Assembly (NCBI RefSeq): GCF_020740795.1
Contig: NC_067285.1
Span: 16,484,001-16,548,000, forward strand
Source of the DNA: Apus apus
Lineage: Eukaryota; Chordata; Aves; Apodiformes; Apodidae
Length of the DNA: 64,000 nt
Reading direction: 5' to 3'
Each line of letters opens with the position of its first letter. Position 1 is the first letter of the stretch. Made by a program: the position numbers and the translations under genes. Shown here one piece after another: positions 53,127 through 64,000 of this stretch. The notes below the pieces were generated by a model that saw only the letters and a program-made list of their open reading frames with translations, had not been told where the DNA came from and did not search any database.

Positions 53127-53864
53127 ATGGCTGTTAGGCCAGGGCCCCCTCCCTGCCTTGCCAGCCTGCTATCCTCTCCTTCCTGACTGTGTGTGTGTAT
53201 ACAGCTCTGCTCATTTTGCTCTTCAGTCAAGGCAAATTGAGAAGTCTGAGGAGAGACTGATAAACCAGCAATTACACAGCAAAGTCAACAAGAAGAGATG
53301 GCACCAAGTTGGCTGATGGGAGCATTTGTTCAGGGAGGGGAGAGAGCTCCAACAGCAGATACAACTTTCATGACACAGATAACAGGTTTCCACTTGACAT
53401 CAGTCCCTGGTGAAGTTGGTCTAACCTGTAATATCTACAAAACCAAACTTTTGGCTGGGCCAACAAATGTAGCTACCCTGTAGCCTTAAGATATCAATTT
53501 TCAGTCATACCTTTTGCTGTAAACTTCATGTATTGACATAAACTGGATCAGGTCTAATAAAAATATCCAAAGAGGAATTCTGGAGTGGCAGTCAATGATC
53601 AGCTTAAAGATTCCATCTTTAAACTTCCAGGCATCTGTTGACATCTGTGTCTCTCATTAAGAAAGGAATATTAGAGTTGCTGTATCAAGACAGACCATTA
53701 GCTGAAAAACCTTTTTCCTGCCAGTGATCAGAAGAGACTACTGAGGGAAACTGCGTGAGAAACCAGCACAGATAGAGAAATTCTTTCCTGCTCTCATCAA
53801 ACAGCAATGTAAGGGCTTCCTGAGCCAAATGCTGTGAGCAAGATACTATGTTTAATACTCACCA

Positions 53865-54030
53865 ATGTACCCATCCACCATTAATTTGTCTTCTCCCTTT
53901 CTGAATCTATTTGTACTTTTGGCATCCAGTGCTTCCCATGGCAACAAGTTCCACAGTTTAATTATGTGCTGTGTGAAAAAGTACTTCCTTTTGTTTGTTT
54001 TAAACCTGCTAAAACAGAATTACAGGATGC
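53865..54030 (-). mobile_element. Old CR1/L3-type LINE 3' fragment, antisense
   Basis: ccatggcaacaagttccaca, then ttaattatgtgctgtgtgaa and aaagtacttccttttgtttg followed by ttttaaacctgct. This is the conserved 3' segment of ancient CR1/L3 LINEs, seen as reverse complement. It is diverged and carries no long reading frame. Confidence 0.65.
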
Positions 54031-54469
54031 ACAACAGAATTACATGGGCAGATTTAAATGGGAAAATAATGTGGAACGACAATGGAAAATCAGTCTCAGC
54101 ACAGAGAACTGGAAATGGACTTTGTTTTTCTTTACTCTGACCACCAGTATGGGGTTAGTTAGTACTTCCTATCGTTCCTCTCCCTGTCATAAACAAGCCA
54201 ATTTACCTGATTAGTGTGAAGAGTTAAAAAACAATCTGAGCTCCCAACAAGAATGGCAATGTTTGTCAGAAAAGTGAGGTCTGCTATATACCTTTTCTCT
54301 TAGGGCAGAAAAGATGTGCTGACTACTGCAACAGGCAAGGAGGTCTCTGAATTTGCATTTGAATTTGCTAGGTGATGCAGTGGTTAAAAATGTCAGTATG
54401 ATTTGGTGCTCTTGAGGAGATGCACCACAGGGAAAGAGTGAGCGAGTCTCTCTTCTTGGAACTGATGCG

Positions 54470-54570
54470 TGATAGCATCTGGAAAAGGTGAGTGCAGTTC
54501 TCTGCACCTCATTACCAGGAAGACAAGCTGGAGGAAGTTCAGAGAAGAAGAGCCAACTGTAGCTACATCC
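54470..54570 (+). mobile_element. Possible LINE ORF2 C-terminal remnant
   Basis: agctggaggaagttcagaga followed by agaagagccaac resembles the conserved C-terminal coding segment of CR1/L2-type LINEs (ctggagagagttcagagaag-like). Only about 100 bp are recognisable, on the plus strand. Low certainty. Confidence 0.35.
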
Positions 54571-54699
54571 TTGGGAGAACTGGCTGATGGGGAAAAAGGA
54601 CAAAAAGCTGATACTATGGAGTTTGCTAACCAATGCTTAGGGCGTAAGATGACATAAAAACTGTTAGCTAACATTTTAAGTGTAAACCACAGGAATGGA

Positions 54700-57600
54700 A
54701 GGAACTAGGTTGGTGTGGAGCAAGAGAGTAACATAAGTAATAACAAACTTAGCAGAAACCAAATGTAATGACATTACTTCATCATCTCTGGCGCTGCCCC
54801 ACGTCTGGGTTTGACCTGGGCATTTCAGGTTTCAGCATGTAATGTTTGCCAGAAGCACAGGTTATCATCTCTGCTCTTGCCCAGCAGAGAGAAGGGTGGG
54901 CACAAAGTCATCAGTGCCATTGTCTGCACTATGAAGAGAGGCTTGAGCCACCTCCTTGTGGCCTAGCAGAAAGGCCCAGTTGGTGCCGTCAGCGTCATTG
55001 CTGTGCATGTGCCGAAAGCAGATAGAAGCACTGTTTGTGTCCCATTTGTACTCCTGTCTGTGGCAGTGACAGCAGGACTTCGACCTTGGTTCAGACGTTC
55101 TCTAGAGAAAGAACATCCCTGGGTCTAAGTTGGGGCATAGACAGATATGGAAAGACTAATCCTTTTTGGGCTTTATGTGTGTAAGTCTCTGTGTACTCCT
55201 AAGAAACTACTCATGTCCTGAACCCCTCTGAAGAACAAATGTGAGCTAAATATGAAGAAACTGTAGAAAATGCAACTGTAATGGAATGAAAATGCAACAG
55301 GCAGAAAATGAAAGAGCATTGGGTTGCAACAGAAGTAAATGCAGCAGGGTTTTGAGTGATGCACATTGTATGGCAGACCTTGCCAATGTGACTTCCTTCT
55401 GCTAGTTCCTGTGATTTTATGGTTATCTGGAGCATCCTGACTCAATAGGAATTTACTCTTCAATGATACAGACAGAGGCTTTGACAGTCTGTGGTGATCT
55501 CTCCCCCAAACAAACCTGTTTATCTTTAGAACACACTTATCCTGGCTATCTGACTGTAACATACTTTTTTAGAGTTTAATATTTTACTGATGTCAGAGGG
55601 GTGCTATGAAGGCTGCATAAAGAACAAGGTTGTGTCTCCCAAGAGATTCTGTCCTGATTTGAAATGTAACATCACTTGAAAGAGACAAAAACCATAGAAA
55701 AGTAGCTTGGGAAGCTACGGAAATGAAGTGATGCCATGAGGGCTTGGTATAGGCACATCCTAAAATAAAACTGCTTACTTCTCTTTAGAGGTAGACCGTT
55801 CTGACTCGATTGTATAATCATGGTCCAACTAAACCTGCCTTTACTCATGGACAGATTTTCAGTGCATCTGGGACTGTAGAAAAAGACCTCCCTTGCTTCA
55901 AGAACAATTCTCTCAGAAGATAATGTCATGGCAAAAGTCAGGCAGTTCCTCTCATGCTGTCAGATGTTCCTTAGAGAATGATTGTGAGCTACCTCTACCT
56001 TCAGTTTAAATTGCTTAGATCATATTAATTAATTGGTTAGGTCATGTTAATTATTCCTGAAACTTTAGTTTGCATTACCTTTTAAAGAAAACTCCTGAAA
56101 TTGTATATATTTTCTAAAGTCTGATCATACAAATTTAAAGCATGCAGCTGTACAGAGGGCAGTGTAGAACCTGCTCTTCTAGAAGGAAGATATATTTTCT
56201 TCAGTTAATTTCTAGTACATGTTGGTAATATTATACAAGGAATTGTTCTGGTATATTATGAATCTGTAATTAGTGGGTCTCACCCATATTCTACAAAGTC
56301 TCTGAAATCTCTGTCTTGGTGGGCAGCCTGCTTTCTGCAACTATTCTCAGATGTTTTATGTATCCAACAAGTCTGAACAGATTTTAAAATCCCATGTTTG
56401 TTCACATGCCAGCTGCATCTTTGGCTGTATGTTAGTATGTGAAGAACTTCATGGATTGGTATGTGACCCATATGTAAACATTTCTCATTGCTCATCATAT
56501 GAACGACCCCCACAAACAGCACTGCATGTTGCTGCCTTTGAGCACCTGGAAGTGGACATGATTTTGAACAGTGGGGATTTGCTGCCTGTGCTGGCGAAGG
56601 GAAGCAACATGGGAGACTCCAATACAGTGCTCCTTCTCCAGGTAATCTCTGCATGTGCCTGATCCAGCAGATGTAGGTGCAGAAGCGTAGGCTGTAGATC
56701 TGCCTCTGAATTACTCTGCTAATCCAGCAGCTGAGCTGAACTATGTCCAAGCACCTATGAGGATGCAGTACTAACCTCTGGATTGGAGTCCTGCCTCCTC
56801 AGCAACTATGTATCACCTGCCTGGCTGCTGAGGATACTATTCAAACACCTATGTACATCTTTTTATAATGATTTTGCTGTAATGTTTAAAGCAAGCATTT
56901 GAAAATAAACAGAGTATGTTAGAGATCAAGATTTGGATTAGCATCTGCATTGGGTTTGGCTCTGATGTCATGGTTTGACTTAAAGGAAATATCTGGGCTA
57001 TGGCCCAGACTCTGCAACACTAAAACTCCTACACATGCACCTACAATTTCAGGCCCCAGTACTGGGATGAGGTAAGATTACGAGGTGGTCAAACTAAGGA
57101 AGGATTGAGAAAGAGCAGCTGTTCTGAAAAAGTCAAACCCAATCCTTGAAGTATTAGGAAAGGACTGTATTGTTTTTAATACAGATTACAGATATATATA
57201 GATTTTATATCAGCTTACTTATTTTCATTTAAAACGCGATTTATTTTTTGTTTGCTTTTACCAAAAATATTGTAATGAGTACAAGTTGTGCTGTGGATAT
57301 TGCTATCCCAGCAAGTACTTTTGTCCTGGTTTATTTTACATCTGGCATAAAGCACCTTGCTATCAGCCTGACTTCATGCCTACCAGGAGAGCTGTACTCT
57401 CAGCTGCACAAGCGCTTCAACAGGTTTCCATGACCAGCACTGCAATGTGTGGAAACACAATAGCTCAACAAAGACAAATTTCCCAACCAGAGTTCAGGGA
57501 AGAAAAATATAAAAACCCCACAGGCTATGAAATAAACTCACAGAGCTTTGCAAAAGCATTCCCATTATTTTCAGACTCTGAAGGGACTTGAACAGTGACT

Positions 57601-60600
57601 TGCCTAACAGGTGATTATTGCTGGAGAGGGTGAATGAAACCAGACATGGCAAAGACCAACTCAGGATGCACACCTACAACTTACTCTGAGCCATTTTGAG
57701 CTCACATCATTTTAGATAGCCAACAGTGAATACAGATGTGCAGCAAGGCTCTGTTTATTAAACTATACATGCTTTCAGAACACTAAAAATAGCTTTCCAG
57801 GTTGGATGCCAATTGCTCCTGTATCTGACACATGAATGGAAGCCATTACCCACCACTTTGACTGGGGAAAGTATCCTTCTTTTGCTTTATCTACCAAATC
57901 ACTTGGGTTTCCCCTCTGGTCCATGATAACATTGTGAGGGGCCAACTAGAGCTGTCAGCAGAGCTGGGCAATTCAGTGCTTCACTGACTGAAAAAGTCAG
58001 TGTTTCCCAAATCTGCACCTCAAGAAGGGCAAACTGTGCGAAGACCAGTCTTAGCTGCTCTTCCAGGGGATGTGGCATCCTCCTGAGCCCCATCACAAAG
58101 CAGAAGTCCTGATCAGTGGGTGTCAGATATTCTCTGTGTAGCTAAAATGTCACTAGCACTCTGTGATGCTGAGTTGTTGCCACCATCGGGAAACTCTGTA
58201 ATTGTCATCAGACCTACCAGTAACTCTTCTGCCACCTTGAGGGTGAACTTTGAGGGTGTAATTGGCACACTGACATCCTCTGGACTCAGAGCCTCGAGGC
58301 TGGGTACTGTCTGAGACTGATGCTGCCCTGTTCCATGGGTCGATTCTGGGCTATGCAGCTTCCATTACAGAGACATCTCAGCTGAGGGGTAGGAGCAAAA
58401 GGAGGAGATACCTGCCTTAGGGGAAAATGATTTTTCCTCTAATTTCTGCCATTTAATATTGTACTTTGTGTGATATTTCCATGTGCAGCTGTCAAGGTAT
58501 ATTCTGTCATTCTGTTATGAGAAAAAATTGTTATTTTTTTGTGAATATCATCAGCTTCAATGGACTTTAAACCCATTACACAAGTTTTGAATTTGTCTCC
58601 AATGCAATTCCTTCACTAGCCTTTTAGTGCCAACTCTACTCGAGTATTTTGGTTCCTACACATGGAATTTAAGCCTTTGAAGGACCTCTGCACCTGGGCC
58701 TAGTAATCTATTTTTCAGATGAGGACAGATTTCAGATCCATCCTTCTAACTCCACTGTTAAACACCTATTAATAGTTAGCTAGATTGTTATTGTAAGCTT
58801 CTGTATTTGACTATTAACAGCAACTGCATGTTCGTATCAGCTCCAGATAAAACAAGCCTACCCAGGGATTGATTTTATGATGCCAAAATGATAAAGTTTG
58901 CTAAAAAATGTAGAGTGAATGTGTAAGCTCTGGAAAACATTAACAAAAATAACTAACACTCCCAATTCATACCTAATTCCTACTGACATCAAATTTAGCT
59001 GTGTGTACTTTGGACCCATTGGAACTGTTACACTAAAAAATCTTGCTGCACCAGTCCTCTTTGAAATGTACAATATTTTGTATTCTGAATACTCTGTAAC
59101 AAAACATAAAAATGTTTTGTCATCACTGTAGTTTAGGCAGATTCTCCATTGTCTGGTATCTTGTTATAGTAATTTATCTCAACACAGAGTGGGTGTATGG
59201 TAGCCAGCAGTCTGTGTTAGCAGCATTTTATATTCAGTTTGCACTTACGTAAATGATTGTGCAAGATGTGAGAGACAATCTAGCCCCTGGGAATTATATG
59301 TGTTTTTGGGTGTAATCTTTATATGTGTAGCCAACACATAAGAATATGGAGAAGTTTTAACATGTTACAGTTGCCATCACCCCAAATAAATATAATTAAC
59401 CAAGCTGCTTTCAGTTGCAGGATTCAAAATAGCTCATGGTTTCTGGTGGCAGATATATAGGAAATATGAGCCTGTAAGGAACAATATATTGCTCTGTTTT
59501 TCATAGCATTGTTCACCACATTTTCTCAATAGTTAGAAAAGAAACTCTTCAGGCTAAGGAAGGGTTAGGAAAGTGGATTCCAAAAAACATTAAAGCCTAT
59601 GTGGTTTCATGGAATGCTTCTTTGCAATTCAGAAAACTCTGGTAAATTATGTCACACTTCAGCTGAATTAGATTTAAACTCCATTTTAAAGAAGCTGGTA
59701 TCATGGTAATCACTAGGACAGCCCAGTCCAGAAAGCAAGTTGTATGAAACCGTGTTTATAATACAGGGCCATGTGTTTCTTCCTTTTACCACAGAGCCAT
59801 AAATGTTGCATATCCCACTTTGCAAGTCAAAGTGTCCCAGAAGCACTATTAACAATATTAGGGGCTGGAGGAAATGGAGGCACCTTACCAATGTGCTCCC
59901 CCGAGGCTTGGAAAGCCTTGACAGGACTCAAAAGCACCATTAAAGCTTTTCTGTGAGATTTTTTTTATTTTATTTTATTCTCAGGGCTGGTGACAGTGTA
60001 TAGGAAAAGGGCACTTGCTGGTGGCAGCACATGTCTCATACCCACAAGAATTCACTGTCAAGAAAGAATAGCTCTTCAAATCATCAGAGTCAAGTCAGGC
60101 CTCTGGGTGGCCTAAACATTACCAAGGTGTCCATGTCTCTCTGCAGAAGTTTGGGTTCTTTATTTTGTCTGACTGTAAACCACAGCCCTCAGAAGAAAAG
60201 CAAAGGAAGAATCCAAGAGGCAACTCCTGGTTGACTTTTTGTCGGATGCTTAATCTCCTAAAGTTTCCCTTGAGGTGGGTATTGCAGGTTTTCAGTATAA
60301 CGCAAGGAGGTCTAGATGCCAGAAAAAAAAAAAAAAAATCTGCTTTCCTCTAACCCAATGCTCAGAAACAGCGGAACCATTTTTGCTGAAACCTTAAACA
60401 TGCTCAGCATGAAGCAGATTTCCCCAGAAAATAATTTTTTCCACCTGGATAATGTACATTTGGCAAAATAATAATCAGATTAATATAGGGATGTAGAATG
60501 GAAAATTATAAGCTCCTGCCAGCTCTGCCTACAATAATAGTTCATACATTGTCCACCCCTTTTTAGACCAAGATTTGTCTTGTTCTGCTACATCTAATGA

Positions 60601-61430
60601 ATGCCTTTAAGACTGACCTGCCTTAATGTTTATTATGGTTGTAACTCATTTAGTAAATCAAATCACAATGGTGAGGAGGAGGAAGATGTGTGAAGTGAAT
60701 ATGTAAGAGATGAATTATCTGGAAGACAGTAACACTGACTGACATCACCCCGCAATGTGCAGTGCCTCTGTCTGCAGCAGTCTGGCTTCCACAGCGATAG
60801 GAAAATCAGAGAGGTGAACTCCCTCCCATTTCCTCCTTGGAAGGTGTTCAAGGCTGTGGCCTCACCTCTCTTGGAAGAGTCTTTAAATATTTTCAATAAT
60901 GGGAAGGGGTGGAATGGCTGCGGGCTGGATCCTCTTGGAAAGTTCCCTGTAGCATTACGGGGTGACGTTGCTGGTAGCCGGCTCCAGCTGTTAAAAGATG
61001 GACTTTGCTGGATTGCTCACTAATTCTGTGCAGCCAAATACAGTTATTGCAACTAGAGTGATTCATCTCTGGTGTAACTCTCCTGCAGTCTGCAGTCCCA
61101 TTTTTGAGAGCAGAAACCAGGCAGGTACCATGCAAAAAAACGTAACATGCTAGTGATAACAGAACCTGTGAGGCAAGGAAAATGTTCTGTGCTTTGAGAC
61201 TCATTTCACTTATAAATCATGGACTAGGTTATATATTGCCCGAAATAACCACCCCAGAATCAGAAATCTTGTGTGGGGCGTTTAGCACAGGTAATAGGGG
61301 ATGCAGTGGAAATATCACCTGGCATTTGTCGCTGGTTTTGGAAGCATTAATTTCCTGATTTTCCGACATTTGGGGGATTTTGTTTGATTGATTTTTTTCT
61401 TTATTTTATCTTATTTTAACGAATTTGTCA
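54700..61430. other. Intergenic region, probable HHEX upstream territory
   Basis: No exon, RNA gene or clear repeat is identified. A coding-like segment at 56,516-56,584 is discussed in the findings. A poly-A run follows at about 60,320, and a TTTTA run is at 59,963-59,982. Confidence 0.6.
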
Positions 61431-61439
61431 GACGACAGA

Positions 61440-62400
61440 CCGGCTTAGCTGACCGCCCCTCCGCTGCTCGCTACCCCCCGCCTCCGCCGTGCGCGCCCGC
61501 GGTGCCGCCGTCCAGGTGTTTCACGTTAGCGCCGCGCTGTAAACCCCGCTCACGAACACGGTGACACATAAACGCTAAATTAAAGAGGCGCTGCTCCCCC
61601 GCCCTGGGGCTGGGGGGCAAGAGAAACCCGGCCAACCGCAGCCGAGCCGCGGAGCGGGGCCCCGACACCGCCTCCGCCGGGCTCCCAGCTCCCCGCAGCA
61701 CCGGGAGAGAGGCAGCGGCGGCCGGCGGGATGCTCCAGAGCCCCCACTGGAGCCCGTGGGCTGCTCGCTTCCTCCAGTAAGGGCTTTTCCCTCGCTACTC
61801 CAGGCACCTGTGAGCCGCCTTCCTTGCGGAAAGCTGCTCCGGGCTTCACGCAGGACGGGGGCTGGAAGGGGAGGGAAATAAACTCAAAGCAGCCGATGAG
61901 CGCGGCTGGACCAGGATTATAGCACAGCCCGGGGGCACAGTCCTGCGAAGTCGCTGTGGCAACATCCGTCGGGGGGCATTAGGAAAGCGGCCGGTGGCAC
62001 CCAGGCCCCTGATACTTTCTCTTGGGGGACCGAGCCTGTCCGACCCCGTCCCCGGCAGTCCCCGGTTTGGGGGACGCACGAAACAGTATTTGCACCAGCC
62101 TTCCCTAACCTGACCTGATTTTGCTGTCCGCCCCGTGGGCAGCGCGTCCCGGACGGCGGCGGGGGAACTTCGGGGCTGGCAGTGGGGCCGTCGAGAACTA
62201 GTGGGGTCCTTGATTTTTCAATTTTTTTATTGACCTTAGAACTCCTCGAAGGCGGGGGATTTCACAGAGAGCGAACGGGAGTACAGGGCCCCGAAGTTAT
62301 TACACAAAATAATGAGTTCTCCAGGCGATCCCCTCGGACTGAGCTTGTGGCGGTGTAGGGGTGCTCTCATCCCGCCCCGCCGCCCTCCAGAATTCCCAGA
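61440..62400. promoter_or_regulatory. Isolated CpG island, probably HHEX-associated
   Basis: About 1 kb of GC-rich, CpG-dense DNA between AT-rich flanks. Open frames in it are compositional and match no protein I know. In other vertebrates HHEX, a homeobox gene, lies downstream of KIF11 on the same strand, and developmental genes commonly have satellite CpG islands. No HHEX coding motif (homeobox or Pro-rich N-terminus) is present here. Confidence 0.6.
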
Positions 62401-63900
62401 TTAGCAAGAAAACTTGGGTGTGTTTCAAATGCATTCCAAGAAAATTAACGGGAAAGGGTTTTGTTTTTTGTGGTGTTTTTTTTTTTTTGTAGGTTTTTTG
62501 TTATGGGCTTTTGGTTTTGGTTTTTTTCCCCTTGTTTATTCGGGAGTGTATTTTCCCTCTCTCTCCCGAGGTTTTTAAGATAAATTGGAGTGCTTTCCAG
62601 AGGGAACCTGGAGAAGAAATAATAGAATTATTAGAGCACTGTCCTGTTTGCAATGATCTTGTGGTGTCTACAGCAGGTTACGTTAAACGCCCGTTAGACA
62701 GTAAAAGACAGTTAAAACTGTATTCATTGCAGCAATACTGGTAATAATGTATTTTATCCGAAGCTGCTTTATCTCCCTCACAACAGAAACTACAAATAAA
62801 ATGTATGTTCCAAAAGAAAGGGAAAAGGTTTTATTTAATCCAGAAAATAATTAAAATCTCATGTATTTTTATTGGTTTTAGTATCCAGCAGAGTGAAAAT
62901 ATTGAAACTCCGAGACCCCTTGCATTAAAAAGTCACAACTGTTCTATTTTATTAGTTCTGACTGTGTGAAAAAAATTATAAGGACAACATTGAAAAAATA
63001 CAGGGTTTAGAGCCCCAAATGGCCATAAAAACAATAAAATCAACTATAAAACCTGCACTAGTGATATTAAAAAATTATGTAGTTCAATAAATGTGACATT
63101 TCATGAATGCGGATTTAATAGTCTCCAACCCGTGGAAGGAGGAAGGCTAAGGTCTAACAATTGAATTTGAAAGGGGCGGTGCTGTAGAACTGCAAAATTA
63201 AGTGCTTCATTTTTCTTGTTAGGGATTATGCAGTGGTAGTGGAATGTAATAACTGTGCCATTAAAACTTCCTTTTAACAAGGCCTATTGCTGGCATAAAA
63301 GTCAGAAAAGAATAATCTCTTCCTCTATTTATTTGTTTTCCAATAATACAGCAAAACATGTTTGGTTGTTTTTTTTTTTCTTTTTGCTTAAACTTATTCT
63401 CCGGATTTTGAATCGACAGCTTGTAAAATATTGTGGGGGCCCTGAATACTGCTGCCTCATATCATGCACATCGTTATTCCAAAGGGCAACGGGTCATCGG
63501 TTTACTGTACATTTATTAAGTAAATCAAGCTGCAAATCCAACACTTCCAGATGAAAACATTAGCTAAACCCCTTGGAAAGAGCAATGCCTGGGAGACTGA
63601 GCACAGAGAAAAAATAATCAAAACTGTCAGCTCGCTTTACGTGTACCTGATATTTACAAGACACAAGACCACGCTTTAAAGGTGAGTTTTGGCATTTGTT
63701 AACAATGTAAAGAGAAAAAACGCCAACCTCCCTATATTATTAAAAATATATATATTTCCATTTCACCAACACCCTTTTGTCTTGCTCTGAGACTCTCACT
63801 TATTAAGATCTTCGTGGGTTTGAACTAGAGACCATTTTTCCTAAAAAAAAAAAAAAAAGAATTAAAAAAGTAGGTTAAACCAGCACCTGCTATTCCTTAA
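62401..63900. other. AT-rich non-coding block between CpG islands
   Basis: Complex (not low-complexity) AT-rich sequence with single transcription-factor-like motifs: a forkhead-like ttgtttatt (62,532) and an AGATAA GATA motif (62,578-62,583). It is flanked by T-runs at 62,478 and 63,370. It may be upstream regulatory DNA of HHEX; nothing coding is visible. Confidence 0.4.
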
Positions 63901-63904
63901 CAGC

Positions 63905-64000
63905 TTTCCGTGCTCGCTGTCGGCTCAGAGGCGTGTGAGACAGGGGACGGGCGACCCGGCGGGGTCCACGGATACGTAGGAGACACCTGCCGCCTCCGCT
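63905..64000. promoter_or_regulatory. Start of a further GC-rich segment, cut by the window edge
   Basis: GC content and CpG rise abruptly in the last 100 bp. Given synteny this could be the left margin of the HHEX promoter CpG island. Too short to prove. Confidence 0.4.

Noticed and set aside
52975-53316. 113-codon open frame in a GC-richer intergenic patch
   Set aside because: It crosses a GA microsatellite and lacks any recognisable domain; likely chance.
56280-56750. 156-codon minus-strand open frame opposite the ankyrin-like segment
   Set aside because: No family resemblance, irregular composition, and no supporting splice or promoter context.
61440-62400. HHEX first exon in the CpG island
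   Set aside because: None of the frames shows the Pro-rich N-terminus or homeobox expected of HHEX.

Overview
This is a vertebrate nuclear DNA window, almost certainly from a bird. All coding sequence is split into exons with canonical GT/AG introns. Promoters sit in CpG islands inside AT-rich flanks. The only interspersed repeats I recognise are CR1-type LINE fragments, the dominant avian retroelement, and there are no Alu, B1 or L1-like sequences. Species cannot be assigned by eye.

Layout: (1) 1-22,943, minus strand: the 5' part of IDE (insulin-degrading enzyme, M16 zinc metalloprotease). Ten coding exons can be placed, with phases matching at every junction. They encode 444 residues, about the N-terminal 44% of the protein, including the whole inverted zinc site. 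The remaining exons lie left of the window. (2) 22,340-23,760: CpG island promoter of IDE. (3) 23,800-28,700: AT-rich intergenic DNA between two head-to-head genes, with one degraded LINE reverse-transcriptase fragment. (4) 28,830-29,980: CpG island promoter of KIF11, with motifs of a G2/M-regulated promoter and a short CAG-containing minisatellite just 5' of the start codon. (5) 29,524-45,763, plus strand: complete KIF11 (kinesin-5/Eg5) in 22 coding exons, predicted 1,066 residues, followed by a 3'UTR with a poly(A) signal at 46,237. (6) 46,300-64,000: no gene recognised. It holds old CR1 fragments, an isolated CpG island (61.4-62.4 kb), an AT-rich block, and the start of another GC-rich segment at the right edge. 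In other vertebrates the order is IDE(-) - KIF11(+) - HHEX(+), so this right part is probably the HHEX upstream region; no HHEX coding exon is visible.

The two genes are functionally unrelated: IDE is a peptidase degrading insulin and amyloid-type peptides, KIF11 the mitotic spindle motor. Their linkage is conserved synteny, not an operon. I found no novel multi-gene system. The observations most worth checking are: apparent loss of the NEK6/7 phospho-serine in the KIF11 tail, the minisatellite in the KIF11 5' leader, a 14-codon in-frame upstream ORF on a YY1-like site in the IDE leader, the orphan CpG island next to HHEX, and two unexplained coding-like remnants (19.1 kb and 56.5 kb). Comparisons with human proteins are from memory, not from a search.
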